Shown here: piece after piece, positions 9,752 to 17,853 of the stretch
Layout: the number at the start of each line of letters is the position of its first letter
How positions within the stretch are numbered: the stretch's first letter is position 1
NCBI GenBank assembly: GCA_043777595.1
Contig: JAYWHT010000089.1
Location: forward strand, 39,940-103,939
Direction of reading: 5' to 3'
Length of the DNA: 64,000 nucleotides
Source: JAYVJH01 sp043777595
GTDB lineage: Bacteria; Bacteroidota; Bacteroidia; Cytophagales; Spirosomataceae
Notes under the pieces: generated by a model
What the model was told of the DNA's origin: nothing
Databases searched by the model: none
Seen by the model: only the letters and a program-made list of their open reading frames with translations
Made by a program: the position numbers and the translations under genes

Positions 9752-10574
9752 AATTTTTAATTCTTTTAAAAATATCTACTTTTCTGGGTTTAGAACGGCC
9801 GTCGTGTGTCAGTTCGTTGCTATAATTATGGTCAAGTTTTTGGGCATATTCTTTCAAATCTGTACTGGCCAACGTTGCTATAAACGGCAATGCAGCGGCA
9901 TCTAAAACGCCATTTACAGATATGGTGTGGTACTGACTTCTCAAAACTGGGTTGTTGTTTTTGTTAATTTCTGGTTGGCCGTTTTCGGCAAAATAATCAA
10001 TCTGATAAATAACAGGGTTTAGTTTTTTGAGCCTTTGTGTTCCTTTTCTTTCGTTACGCCAAGGGTGTTCGTTTTTGTGAAGTTGTTTTAGCAAAAAATT
10101 CTTGTTCCAGAGCGTTATCTGATGAGACATCAAGTAGTCAGATTTTTCATTATCGACTTTGCCAACATTAAAGCCCTCAATAAAAATATCGGTGGCCGTA
10201 GTTTTATAAACGTCCGAACTGTGTAGTTTTACTTGTTGCCAATCGTTTTGTACTGCCAATTCAAAAAGGGTATTAAAAAAATCTGGATTTATTTTTTTAT
10301 CAAACCACATATCTTCCTGAACGTACAGTATATATGGCTCAGTAATTTTGTTTTTGAGTAACATAGCCAGTCTATCAGTCCATTCACCGTTGCCAGATTG
10401 TATGTTTTCAAAATTGTCAATAGCTACTTGTTTGTTTTCTGTTGCAAAATAGAGCCGACAGTTAATGTCTGGATTCCAGTATTTTGAGAAAAAATACTCA
10501 AAACCTCTGTACAATAGTTCGTATCTGTCGCAGCTATGCACCAACAGTGCCACATCATATTTTTTCTGTTTCAT
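9726..10574 (-). CDS. Putative GT-A-like glycosyltransferase, uncharacterised
   Basis: 282 residues, soluble. The N-terminus VALLVHSCDRYELLYRGFEYFF resembles the first beta-alpha unit of nucleotide-sugar glycosyltransferases, and YILYVQEDMWFD could be the metal-binding acidic site. No QxxRW or transmembrane segment is seen. Related proteins are found in surface polysaccharide loci, but here the neighbours give no support. The assignment is by general appearance only. It is convergent with ansA and overlaps it by 26 bp. A perfect TAGTTTTG box lies at 10602-10609 on this strand, 28 bp upstream of the start. Confidence 0.55.
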   Translation of the reverse strand: MKQKKYDVALLVHSCDRYELLYRGFEYFFSKYWNPDINCRLYFATENKQVAIDNFENIQSGNGEWTDRLAMLLKNKITEPYILYVQEDMWFDKKINPDFFNTLFELAVQNDWQQVKLHSSDVYKTTATDIFIEGFNVGKVDNEKSDYLMSHQITLWNKNFLLKQLHKNEHPWRNERKGTQRLKKLNPVIYQIDYFAENGQPEINKNNNPVLRSQYHTISVNGVLDAAALPFIATLASTDLKEYAQKLDHNYSNELTHDGRSKPRKVDIFKRIKNFIAETFRH

Positions 10575-10627
10575 GGGAGTTTTTTTTGTCGTGGTTTAGC
10601 GCAAAACTAATTAAATTTAAAATAATA

Positions 10628-10666
10628 TTTGTCGTTATTATTTTATTATCGTAATATTGCAATATA
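10628..10666 (+). promoter_or_regulatory. arsR promoter with overlapping palindromic operator
   Basis: TTTG (10628-10631), 20 bp, then TAATATTG (10652-10659, one mismatch to TAnnTTTG). The perfect 12-bp palindrome ATATTGCAATAT (10654-10665) overlaps the -7 box and lies 13 bp before the ArsR start. A symmetric AT-rich site over the promoter is what an autoregulating ArsR repressor would bind. Confidence 0.6.
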
Positions 10667-10678
10667 ATAATAAACACG

Positions 10679-11008
10679 ATGGGAGCAACAAAAACAGAAT
10701 GCTTTACCGACCGACAAAATAAACTGGCTACTCTCGCAAAGGCACTGGGACACCCCGCCAGAATTGCGATATTAGATTATTTACTCAAAGTAGATGCTTG
10801 TATTTGTGGCGACATCGTCAATGAGCTACCATTGGCGCAGCCCACTATTTCGCAACATCTGAAAGAACTCAAAAATGCAGGTATCATAAAAGGAAACATC
10901 GAAGGGAACGCTATTTGTTATTGTATCGACAAACAGGTATTGGGAGTGCTTCAAGACTATTTTACTTATATTTTGGGTAAAGCGAAAACCAAAAATTTGA
11001 ACTGTTAA
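10679..11008 (+). CDS. arsR: ArsR/SmtB-family metalloregulatory repressor
   Basis: 109 residues. A winged helix-turn-helix is visible: ALGHPARIAILDYLL, then QPTISQHLKELKNAGI as recognition helix, then a wing (GNIEGNAICYC). The segment DACICGDI holds Cys41 and Cys43 in the alpha-3 position, matching the ELCVCDL arsenic(III)/antimony(III) site of ArsR proteins. Further Cys residues occur near the N-terminus and at the C-terminus. On binding As(III) the dimer should leave its operator. The downstream neighbour is a Cys-rich DUF6428-like protein. No arsenate reductase or efflux pump follows. Confidence 0.9.
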   Translation: MGATKTECFTDRQNKLATLAKALGHPARIAILDYLLKVDACICGDIVNELPLAQPTISQHLKELKNAGIIKGNIEGNAICYCIDKQVLGVLQDYFTYILGKAKTKNLNC

Positions 11009-11023
11009 AATTAAAATTGAAAC

Positions 11024-11237
11024 AATTATTAACTATGTTACGCAAAAGTCCCAAAGAGGCTTACTATTGACGGTCTGGCGCAGTGGTAACAGCAAAAAGT
11101 AACATAAAAACACTATGTGCATAACGTGGCAACAGGCCGCCCCGCTGGGGCTTTGCTTTATTCAATTACTTATTTTAACTACCAACAGTACACACCTACG
11201 GTGTTGTTTTTTGGTTGCGTAACGTGAATTATTAACT
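11024..11237 (+). mobile_element. MITE-like insertion with 11-bp target duplication
   Basis: An 11-bp direct repeat AATTATTAACT occurs at 11024-11034 and 11227-11237. It encloses a 192-bp body with 9-bp perfect inverted ends, GTTACGCAA (11037-11045) and TTGCGTAAC (11215-11223). There is no coding capacity. Inside are small hairpins (GCCCCGCTGGGGC, ACACCTACGGTGT). The structure fits a non-autonomous transposon inserted between arsR and its downstream partner. The responsible transposase family is not identified. Confidence 0.65.
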
Positions 11238-11256
11238 CAAACAAACAAATCATAAA

Positions 11257-11709
11257 ATGAAACTATCAGAAATAAAAAACATTCTACCTAATCTCAATAA
11301 TGTAGAATTTAGGCTGACGAGCGGGGCTTTTGTACCCGAACACTTCCATATTACAGAAGTAGGGGTTGTTACCAAAAACTTCATAGATTGTGGTGGAACT
11401 GTCAGAAACGAGAGAGTTGCTAATTTTCAGTTATGGAACGCCAACGACTATGACCACAGACTAAAACCGTTGAGACTGTTAGATATTATTACGTTATCAG
11501 AACAAAAACTTAATATCGAAGACCTCGAAATTGAAGTAGAATACCAAGCCGAAACGATAGGTAAATTTGGCTTGGACTTTCAAAACAATGTCTTTGTGCT
11601 AACCAACAAGCATACCGACTGTTTGGCAAAAGACAACTGTGGGATTCCTGTCGAGCAGTTAGTGCCAGTGGCTCAGTCTTGCTGCACACCTGGCGGTGGC
11701 TGTTGTTAA
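11257..11709 (+). CDS. DUF6428-like protein with Cys-rich tail, arsenic locus
   Basis: 150 residues, soluble. The fold is unknown, and the conserved start MKLSEIKNILPNLNNVEF and central VPEHFHITEVG are as in DUF6428-type proteins that accompany ArsR in Bacteroidota. The C-terminus ends in SCCTPGGGCC (Cys142, 143, 149, 150). With the preceding C-x5-C (DCLAKDNC) this could bind As(III) or another thiophilic metal. It is probably part of the ArsR regulon, but it is now 248 bp from arsR because of the inserted element. Whether it still shares the arsR transcript is uncertain. Confidence 0.7.
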   Translation: MKLSEIKNILPNLNNVEFRLTSGAFVPEHFHITEVGVVTKNFIDCGGTVRNERVANFQLWNANDYDHRLKPLRLLDIITLSEQKLNIEDLEIEVEYQAETIGKFGLDFQNNVFVLTNKHTDCLAKDNCGIPVEQLVPVAQSCCTPGGGCC

Positions 11710-11748
11710 ATCTTATTCGTGCAAATCAACAAAGAGCCAGTTTTTTAA

Positions 11749-11781
11749 TTGAACGACTACAATAAATATTTTGTAAATTTG
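11749..11781 (+). promoter_or_regulatory. Promoter of alanine dehydrogenase gene
   Basis: A perfect Bacteroidota -7 box TAAATTTG (11774-11781) has a partial -33 element TTG (11749-11751) 22 bp upstream. The ald start codon is 30 bp downstream. Confidence 0.5.
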
Positions 11782-11810
11782 CCGAATGGTTCTAGTAAAT
11801 AACAAAAGGC

Positions 11811-13028
11811 ATGGAAATGATGACTTTCGGTGAATTGGCACAACAAACGGCACTCTACCCACAAGAGGCACTGGCTCTCAAAAGTCAGGGGAGGCAGAGT
11901 TTGTTTATTGGGTTGCCCAAAGAGGTATCTCTTCAAGAAAACAGAATTGCGCTCACACCCGAGGCAGTTGGTATTTTGGTTCAAAACGGCCACCGTGTAT
12001 TGGTCGAAAATGAAGCAGGTAGCGGCGCACATTATAGCAATCATGATTATAGCGAAGCAGGTGCTGAAATCGTATATTCGGCCAAAGAAGTTTATAGTGC
12101 CAACGTAATAGTAAAAATTGAGCCTGTGGTTGAGGCAGAATACCAGTATTTGAAAAATGGCCAAACCATCGTTTCGGCACTGAATGTACCCAATCTCGAC
12201 AAAAGTTATTTTCAGCAATTTAATGATAAACAAATAACAGGCATAGGCTACGAGTTTATTGAGGACCAAGTCGGTAATTTTCCTATTGTCAGAGCCATGA
12301 GCGAAATTGCGGGTAGTACTGTGATGTTGATTGCCGCCGAATATCTAAATAGTTTTAACAACGGTCGGGGAATAATTTTGGGGGGTATTACGGGAGTGCC
12401 GCCTACCAAAGTAGTAATATTGGGCGCAGGCACTGTGGCAGAGTACGCCACTCGGGCGGCTATTGGTATGGGGGCCGATGTAAAAATATTCGACCAGCAC
12501 ATTTACAGACTTCAACGCCTCAAATATGCGCTTGGGCAGCCAGTTTATACCTCAATTATCGAGTCTAATACACTCTCAAAAGCCATTGAGCGTGCCGATG
12601 TAGTGATTGGTTGTATGCGGCCAGACGATGGTTACAGTCCTTGTGTGGTGTCAGAAGAAATGGTAGCAAAGATGAAACCAAAGTCAGTCATTATTGATGT
12701 GTCGATTGACCAAGGGGGCTGTTTTGAAACCTCTCGAATGACCTCATATAAAAATCCAACCTATCAAGTCTATGACGTAATTCATTATTGCGTACCAAAT
12801 ATAGCTTCGAGAGTGTCTCGTACTGCGAGTATTGCGCTCAGTAATGTATTTTTGCCGATGTTTCTCAAAACAGGTACAACTAACGGCATCGAGGCCATGA
12901 TGTATGCCAATCGGTGGTTTACAAAGGGAGTATATTGCCACAAAGGTACGCTCACCAACGGTCATTTGGCCAAACGCTTTGACATGAACCACAAAGATTT
13001 GAGTTTACTAATGGCCGCACGATTTTAG
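11811..13028 (+). CDS. ald: Alanine dehydrogenase (AlaDH/PNT family)
   Basis: 405 residues. The N-terminal catalytic domain starts FIGLPKEVSLQENRIALTPEAV, the AlaDH/PNT signature with the substrate-binding Arg and Lys region. It is followed by ENEAGSGAHYSNHDY and the Rossmann NAD-binding segment VVILGAGTVAEYAT near residue 203. DVSIDQGGCFETSR is the conserved active-site block of the family. The enzyme interconverts alanine and pyruvate plus ammonium with NAD. It is slightly longer than Bacillus Ald (about 370) because of an N-terminal extension of about 30 residues, which is usual in Bacteroidota. It appears monocistronic. Confidence 0.88.
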   Translation: MEMMTFGELAQQTALYPQEALALKSQGRQSLFIGLPKEVSLQENRIALTPEAVGILVQNGHRVLVENEAGSGAHYSNHDYSEAGAEIVYSAKEVYSANVIVKIEPVVEAEYQYLKNGQTIVSALNVPNLDKSYFQQFNDKQITGIGYEFIEDQVGNFPIVRAMSEIAGSTVMLIAAEYLNSFNNGRGIILGGITGVPPTKVVILGAGTVAEYATRAAIGMGADVKIFDQHIYRLQRLKYALGQPVYTSIIESNTLSKAIERADVVIGCMRPDDGYSPCVVSEEMVAKMKPKSVIIDVSIDQGGCFETSRMTSYKNPTYQVYDVIHYCVPNIASRVSRTASIALSNVFLPMFLKTGTTNGIEAMMYANRWFTKGVYCHKGTLTNGHLAKRFDMNHKDLSLLMAARF

Positions 13029-13091
13029 AGAGTAGCAAGTCAGACTTCAAACTGCATTATTACTCAAAATGCTATAATTCGATAACTAATA

Positions 13092-13496
13092 ATGATTGAC
13101 AACAGTAACGAAAATTTTTTGATGGACGATGCCAACTCGCCCGAAGTAGATAAAAAACTATTGGGATTGGTTTCGCAAGACTTTGTAATAGTATGCGACC
13201 AGCTCAAAGAAGCATCATACCAGATTAGAACAAGAGGCTTCTCGGCCAATCCGATTTTTATAGCTACCAAACGTGCTACTGAAATCGGTATTTTGTTAAT
13301 TGCCAATGGCGACGCCGCCAATGAACTTGACTATAAAGCAAGTTTTATGGACGAGTTTGTTCAGCGAGGCTTGATTGCTCCCGAGGCCGTAGAAATGTTT
13401 AAAGAAAACTACAAAAACCCAGATGAATATTGCTGCCTATTTGTGATTCATGCCGACTTTGCGGGTTTTGTTTACGTGCCTTTTCCAGAAGATTAG
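13092..13496 (+). CDS. Conserved hypothetical protein
   Basis: 134 residues, acidic, no signal peptide or membrane helix. It starts MIDNSNENFLMDD and is largely helical, with VSQDFVIVCDQLKEASYQIRT and KRATEIGILLIANGD, and ends in AGFVYVPFPED. No family is recognised. It lies 63 bp after ald and ends 10 bp before the convergent tsaE, so it could be read through from ald. Length, codon use and lack of overlap with a better frame support a real gene. Confidence 0.65.
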   Translation: MIDNSNENFLMDDANSPEVDKKLLGLVSQDFVIVCDQLKEASYQIRTRGFSANPIFIATKRATEIGILLIANGDAANELDYKASFMDEFVQRGLIAPEAVEMFKENYKNPDEYCCLFVIHADFAGFVYVPFPED

Positions 13497-13506
13497 GAAC
13501 TATACC

Positions 13507-13926
13507 CTACACGTCAGATACAAAAATCCGCCGCTCTGAATCCGAAATTATATCAATCTTGACAGTAATGGCCGTGTTGGGTAGTAGGTTTGTGATTTTG
13601 TCTGGCCATTCTATCAGGCAACGACTGCCTGAGTATAAATATTCTTCGATGCCAATGTCAAAGGCTTCGATTTCAGATTTGAGTCGGTAGCAGTCAAAAT
13701 GATAAACGGTGTCGCCGTCGGTGGTTATATATTCATTGACAATCGAAAACGTAGGGCTTTGTACGTCGTCTCTGATGCCTATTTCACGACAAATTGCGCT
13801 AATCAAGGTCGTTTTGCCAGCACCCATCTGGCCGTCAAATAGCCAAATGGCTTTATCTTTATAATTTTCAAATAAAAATTGAGCAGCGGAGTCAATCTCA
13901 GCAAGTCGATACACAAAAGCAAGCAT
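13507..13926 (-). CDS. tsaE: tRNA t6A biosynthesis ATPase TsaE
   Basis: 139 residues, the usual length. Walker A is GQMGAGKTT (residues 33-40 contain the lysine and threonine). SPTFSIVNEY is the typical switch segment, and HFDCYRLKS and CLIEWPDKI are the remaining TsaE signature blocks. TsaE works with TsaB and TsaD to transfer threonylcarbamoyl to A37 of ANN-decoding tRNAs. The partner genes are not in the window. Confidence 0.95.
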   Translation of the reverse strand: MLAFVYRLAEIDSAAQFLFENYKDKAIWLFDGQMGAGKTTLISAICREIGIRDDVQSPTFSIVNEYITTDGDTVYHFDCYRLKSEIEAFDIGIEEYLYSGSRCLIEWPDKITNLLPNTAITVKIDIISDSERRIFVSDV

Positions 13927-13930
13927 AAAT

Positions 13931-13952
13931 AGTGAATAGTGAAAAACGAAAA
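13931..13952. repeat. Dispersed 20-bp intergenic motif, copy 1
   Basis: The 20-base stretch AGTGAATAGTGAAAAACGAA at 13931-13950 recurs exactly at 58116-58135. Degenerate complements are at 43236-43271 and 46169-46190. It lies just upstream of tsaE and has no coding role. Confidence 0.6.
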
Positions 13953-13991
13953 ATATTGTAATCAGTACATTGTTTACTTGTGTGCAACTAC

Positions 13992-14339
13992 TTATTTTTT
14001 AGAAAACCAGCCCATTAGTACCATTCCAACGGCACAAATCACAAGTCCGCCCGACTCTCTGGCGAGTTCGATGTTGAGGCTTCTCATTTTTACTTCATCA
14101 AACAAAAAACCCTCAAATTGTGGTGGCCATTGAAAATATGCCGCCATGAGATAGCCCACTGCTATAATCCAAAAAATATAATAGTGGGGCTTGCGGTCAA
14201 TCAATACAGCAACACAAGCCAAGGCCGCCAGGCCATAAATAGCTATCCAACGCTCAGGGTCGGGGTCGTTGTACTGTACGGCAGCGCTTAGCAGGTATAT
14301 CAATAAGAAAACAAGGGTAACAGTTTTTTTGACGTTCAT
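13992..14339 (-). CDS. TMEM220-family small membrane protein
   Basis: 115 residues with about four hydrophobic segments. The hallmark QYNDPDPERWIAIYG after the first helix matches the TMEM220 family, whose function is not established. A second conserved feature is the amphipathic segment FDEVKMRSLNIELARESGG before the last helix. It is a separate unit 65 bp from the tsaE start on the same strand. Confidence 0.75.
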   Translation of the reverse strand: MNVKKTVTLVFLLIYLLSAAVQYNDPDPERWIAIYGLAALACVAVLIDRKPHYYIFWIIAVGYLMAAYFQWPPQFEGFLFDEVKMRSLNIELARESGGLVICAVGMVLMGWFSKK

Positions 14340-14478
14340 CGGTCGTTAATTGATAATTGAGACAACAAAGATATAAATAATAGTCGTACAGACTGAGGTG
14401 TATTGATTTTATAAATTATTCGATTTTAGAAACCAAATTAGTGCTAAATTGCAAATCTATTAACAACAACCAATTTTG

Positions 14479-16761
14479 ATGAAATATATCTATACCTACT
14501 TGCTTTTTTGTGTTTGTCTAAAACTTTCTGCCCAAAACCTAACCCAGACCTTGCGAGGGAATGTTACCGAAGAGGGTAGTGTTCGAGTTTTAAGAGGTGT
14601 TAATGTCAAAGTTCAAGGTACTAATTTTGGGTCTGTTACCGATACTAATGGGGTTTTTGTGATTGCAAATTTACCACTCGGTCGATATGCGATTGAGGTC
14701 AGTGGCGTAGGCTACCAAACACTGGTGCTGGCTGAGGTGTTGGTGGAGGCAGGCAAACAAAAAATAGTAGAAATTGGTCTTAAACCCAAAACCGTTCAGC
14801 TTGGTGAGGCCATAGTACGGGCTTCGCTGCCGCCAGCGTTTGGTAGTGTACAGACTATTACACAAGAGCAAACGCTGAGATATGCAGCTACTTTTTTTGA
14901 TGCAGCTCGGCTCGTTACGTCTTTTGCGGGTGTTGTGGCGGCCAACGACCAAGCCAATGGATTAGTTATCAGGGGCAACTCGCCAAACGGTATGCAGTGG
15001 CGTATGGAGGGCGTTGAGATTGTAAACCCCAACCACCTCAGCAATGCCGGTACGTTTTCGGACAGACCTACACAAACAGGTGGCGGTACGACTATTTTTA
15101 GCGCACAACTTCTGGATCGTGCCGATTTTTTGATGGGGGCGTTTCCTGCCGAATATGGTAATGCGCTCTCTGGCGTGATGGACGTACACCTACGCAAGGG
15201 CAATGATCAGAAACATGAATTTACGGCACAGGCCGGGCTAATTGGTATAGATTTAGCTGCCGAAGGACCACTTTCTCGTAAAAATGGCTCGTCTTATTTG
15301 GTCAATTATCGGTATTCGTTCACGGGGCTTTTGGCGGCAATGGGCGTAAAGTTTGGCGGTGAAGCCATCAGATTTCAAGATTTATCATTTAATTTAGTAT
15401 TCCCAACCAAAAAAGGACGGTTCACTGTTTTTGGTATGGGCGGCAACAGCAGTAATGTTTTTGAAGCCGAGCGTGATGCCTCAAAATGGAAGTTTGACAA
15501 AGATGGGCAAGACATTAGTTTCAAAAGTAGCATGGGGGTAGTGGGACTTACAAACCAGACGGTACTTAGTAACAAAATATCAATCGCTACTACACTGGCC
15601 TATTCAGAAAGCAGTAATAACTGGGAGGCGAGTGTGTTAGACCAGAAAATATATACCAAATTAGATAGTTATAGCGACAGAATGGACAAAGAAAAATTGA
15701 GCTTTGCTACCAAACTGTCTATTAGACTTGATTCAAAATCTGCTCTAAACCTTGGTACGTTTCTGACGTATCAGACAGATTTTGTCAATGGTTTTGGAAG
15801 AAGTTTAGGGGGCTTAGAAACACAAAAGGGACTAATTACACAGCCATATATTTCTTTTTTGAGTGCAATTTCAAATAAATTATCAGTTCAAGCTGGGTTA
15901 CATTATTTGAGCTATACTTTTAATAATTCATCTTCATTAGAGCCTCGTCTGGCTTTGTCATTTCGAGCCACGCCGACCAATAAATTTACTCTGAGTTATG
16001 GACTTCATAGCCAGTTGCAGCTACCCCAAACTTATTTATACACTGCATCTCTTGGTGGTTTTAGTCGTTCAAATGCAAACTTGGGTTTTACCAAATCACA
16101 ACAGTTTGTAGTTGGTTATGAAAAAACGTTGAAAAATAATGCCAAACTAAAACTTGAAAGTTATTATACGTCTTTGTTTAATGTACCAATAGACATAAAT
16201 AATTATTCAACCCTAAACGCAATAGAAAGTAGTATTGGTGATGGAAGAATACTGGAAAATACTGGTACAGGCCAAAACTACGGTATTGAGGCTACTTACG
16301 AAAAATATTTAACCAAAAATTATTATTTAATCCTCGGTGGGTCGTTGTATAAATCTACTTTTGTAGCGACAGATGGCATAGAACGACCTACACGTTTTGA
16401 CGGTGGCCACACGTTTAGTTTTACAGGGGGTAAAGAACTTATCAGAAAAAATGACAAACGACTGGGTCTCAATACCAAAATATTGTGGTTAGGTGGTTAT
16501 AGAGACACCCCATATCTGGGTCTGTTTAAGGATTTTAGTAGAATAAATACTGTTAAATTAGCCGACTATTTCCGTACAGACCTGCGAATATACTGGAAGC
16601 GTAACAAACCCGGCTACACCCGTACTTGGTCGTTGGACGTACAGAATCTGACCAATACCGAAAACGAAGCATACAGTTATTATGATTTTAAAGCGGGACA
16701 AATTGTACAAAAATTTCAGTTGGGCTTGATTCCAGTACTTAACTACAAAGTAGAATTTTAG
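14479..16761 (+). CDS. TonB-dependent receptor with carboxypeptidase-regulatory-like domain
   Basis: 760 residues from the ATG at 14479; the TTG one codon earlier is rejected. The signal peptide ends LKLSAQ. A carboxypeptidase-regulatory-like beta-sandwich follows at about residues 25-100 (LRGNVTEEGS, GVNVKVQGTNFGSVTDTNGVF). Then comes a plug domain (GVVAANDQANGLVIRGNSPNGMQWRMEGV in part, with MEGVEI as the DGV-like motif) and a 22-stranded-type barrel ending in KVEF. It is an outer-membrane transporter of unknown ligand. It stands alone without SusD, so iron-chelate or peptide uptake is as likely as glycan uptake. Confidence 0.9.
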   Translation: MKYIYTYLLFCVCLKLSAQNLTQTLRGNVTEEGSVRVLRGVNVKVQGTNFGSVTDTNGVFVIANLPLGRYAIEVSGVGYQTLVLAEVLVEAGKQKIVEIGLKPKTVQLGEAIVRASLPPAFGSVQTITQEQTLRYAATFFDAARLVTSFAGVVAANDQANGLVIRGNSPNGMQWRMEGVEIVNPNHLSNAGTFSDRPTQTGGGTTIFSAQLLDRADFLMGAFPAEYGNALSGVMDVHLRKGNDQKHEFTAQAGLIGIDLAAEGPLSRKNGSSYLVNYRYSFTGLLAAMGVKFGGEAIRFQDLSFNLVFPTKKGRFTVFGMGGNSSNVFEAERDASKWKFDKDGQDISFKSSMGVVGLTNQTVLSNKISIATTLAYSESSNNWEASVLDQKIYTKLDSYSDRMDKEKLSFATKLSIRLDSKSALNLGTFLTYQTDFVNGFGRSLGGLETQKGLITQPYISFLSAISNKLSVQAGLHYLSYTFNNSSSLEPRLALSFRATPTNKFTLSYGLHSQLQLPQTYLYTASLGGFSRSNANLGFTKSQQFVVGYEKTLKNNAKLKLESYYTSLFNVPIDINNYSTLNAIESSIGDGRILENTGTGQNYGIEATYEKYLTKNYYLILGGSLYKSTFVATDGIERPTRFDGGHTFSFTGGKELIRKNDKRLGLNTKILWLGGYRDTPYLGLFKDFSRINTVKLADYFRTDLRIYWKRNKPGYTRTWSLDVQNLTNTENEAYSYYDFKAGQIVQKFQLGLIPVLNYKVEF

Positions 16762-16769
16762 AATAAATA

Positions 16770-16800
16770 TTTGTAAATAAACTGTTTTGTAATTACCTTG
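16770..16800 (+). promoter_or_regulatory. Possible mazEF promoter
   Basis: TTTG (16770-16773), a 20-bp spacer, then TACCTTG (16794-16800), one T short of the TAnnTTTG consensus. It lies in the 57-bp gap before mazE, 18 bp from its ATG. Confidence 0.35.
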
Positions 16801-16818
16801 TATTCACAAAATAGCTAT

Positions 16819-17064
16819 ATGGAACTGTCAATAATCAATATCGGAAACTCTAAGGGCATAAGGCTGTCTAAAACTGTTCTGGAAAAGTATAACATTACAG
16901 ATAAAATTGATATACTTTTTGAAGACGAATATATAATTTTGAAGCCAAAGTCAGAACCCAGAAAAAACTGGGGGGAAGCGTTCAAACAAATGCACGAAGC
17001 AGGCGATGATGGCCTTTTGATAGACGATGTATTTAAAGATGAATATTTGGAAGAATGGAGTTGA
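16819..17064 (+). CDS. mazE: MazE-type AbrB-fold antitoxin
   Basis: 81 residues from the ATG at 16819; the upstream TTG at 16798 is less likely. The swapped-hairpin AbrB fold is seen as IINIGNSKGIRLSKTVLEKY followed by DKIDILFEDEYIILKP. The C-terminal acidic tail (DDGLLIDDVFKDEYLEEW) is the part that normally wraps and blocks the MazF toxin. The antitoxin and toxin genes overlap by 10 bp, so they are translationally coupled, and the complex probably represses its own promoter. Confidence 0.88.
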   Translation: MELSIINIGNSKGIRLSKTVLEKYNITDKIDILFEDEYIILKPKSEPRKNWGEAFKQMHEAGDDGLLIDDVFKDEYLEEWS

Positions 17065-17378
17065 ATCAATACGATATTGTTTTGGTCAATCTTGACCCAA
17101 CACTTGGAGGCGAAATGAAAAAGACATGCCCCTGCGTGGTGCTTTCACCAAACGAAATGAATCAGTTTTTGAGAACTGTAACCATTGCTCCAATGACCAA
17201 TAATACCAAAGAGTATCCGACCAGAATAGAAATCAATAAGCCAAATGCCAGGGGCTGGTTGGTAATAGACCAAATCATAACCATAAACAGAGCGAGGGTT
17301 ATCAAGAAAATTGACAAATTAGATTTGCAAGAAATAAAAAACACCAAGCGTATCATCAAAGAAACATTTGTAGATTAA
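17055..17378 (+). CDS. mazF: MazF-type endoribonuclease toxin
   Basis: 107 residues with the CcdB/PemK fold: QYDIVLVNLDPTLGGEMKKTCPCVVLSP (conserved Asp and Gly-Glu loop with Lys), VTIAPMTNN (conserved Thr), and WLVIDQIITINRARV (VD(Q/H)xxxxxxxR). It should cleave single-stranded RNA at a short sequence. It is intact and paired with an intact antitoxin. Confidence 0.92.
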   Translation: MELNQYDIVLVNLDPTLGGEMKKTCPCVVLSPNEMNQFLRTVTIAPMTNNTKEYPTRIEINKPNARGWLVIDQIITINRARVIKKIDKLDLQEIKNTKRIIKETFVD

Positions 17379-17436
17379 ATACGACATACATCTACCGTAT
17401 TTTATTATCACTATTTATTTTGACTCTACAAAAACA

Positions 17437-17844
17437 ATGAATGCTTTTATAAAAAATACACTACTCAAAAACGAACTCAGGCACACGGCCTGCCGGGAAG
17501 CCGTTTTGGAGTATTTTATGGGTCAGAACACCGCTTTGTCGCACGGTAATCTTGAAAAAGATTTGGCTACATTTGACCGTGTAACGATATATCGGACTCT
17601 GAAAACATATCTCGAAAAAGGTATTTTACATAAAGTCTTAGCCGAAGATGGCTTGCGGTATGCGCTTTGTAAAGAAGCCTGTGCCAATCACGGCCACCAC
17701 CACGACCATGTGCATTTTAAGTGTACCGCTTGTGGCAAAATAACCTGCTTAGACCAAATCGACGTTCCAGCTATTGTGTTGCCTACTGGTTTTGTACGCC
17801 ACGAACTCAATCTACTGATTCAGGGTGTTTGTGATAAGTGTTGA
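17437..17844 (+). CDS. Fur-family transcriptional regulator (Zur-like)
   Basis: 135 residues. The N-terminal winged helix contains RHTACREAVLEYF and FDRVTIYRTLKTYLEKGIL. The C-terminal metal domain has the His-rich HGHHHDHVHFKCTACGKITC block and a final CDKC. The two CxxC pairs form the structural zinc site. The His cluster is compatible with zinc or iron sensing, and the His richness slightly favours Zur, but this is a guess. It is 58 bp downstream of mazF and convergent with rlmI. Confidence 0.88.
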   Translation: MNAFIKNTLLKNELRHTACREAVLEYFMGQNTALSHGNLEKDLATFDRVTIYRTLKTYLEKGILHKVLAEDGLRYALCKEACANHGHHHDHVHFKCTACGKITCLDQIDVPAIVLPTGFVRHELNLLIQGVCDKC

Positions 17845-17853
17845 ATTTTGGGT

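Noticed and set aside
11035..11226. The arsR-downstream element as an integron attC site
   Set aside because: The GTTACGCAA ends do not fit the RYYYAAC/GTTRRRY core sites, and the 11-bp direct repeats fit transposition better.
8684..12269. A dedicated amino-acid catabolic operon from arginase to alanine dehydrogenase
   Set aside because: A convergent gene, the arsenic locus and a separate ald promoter lie between them; only arginase and asparaginase are plausibly co-transcribed.
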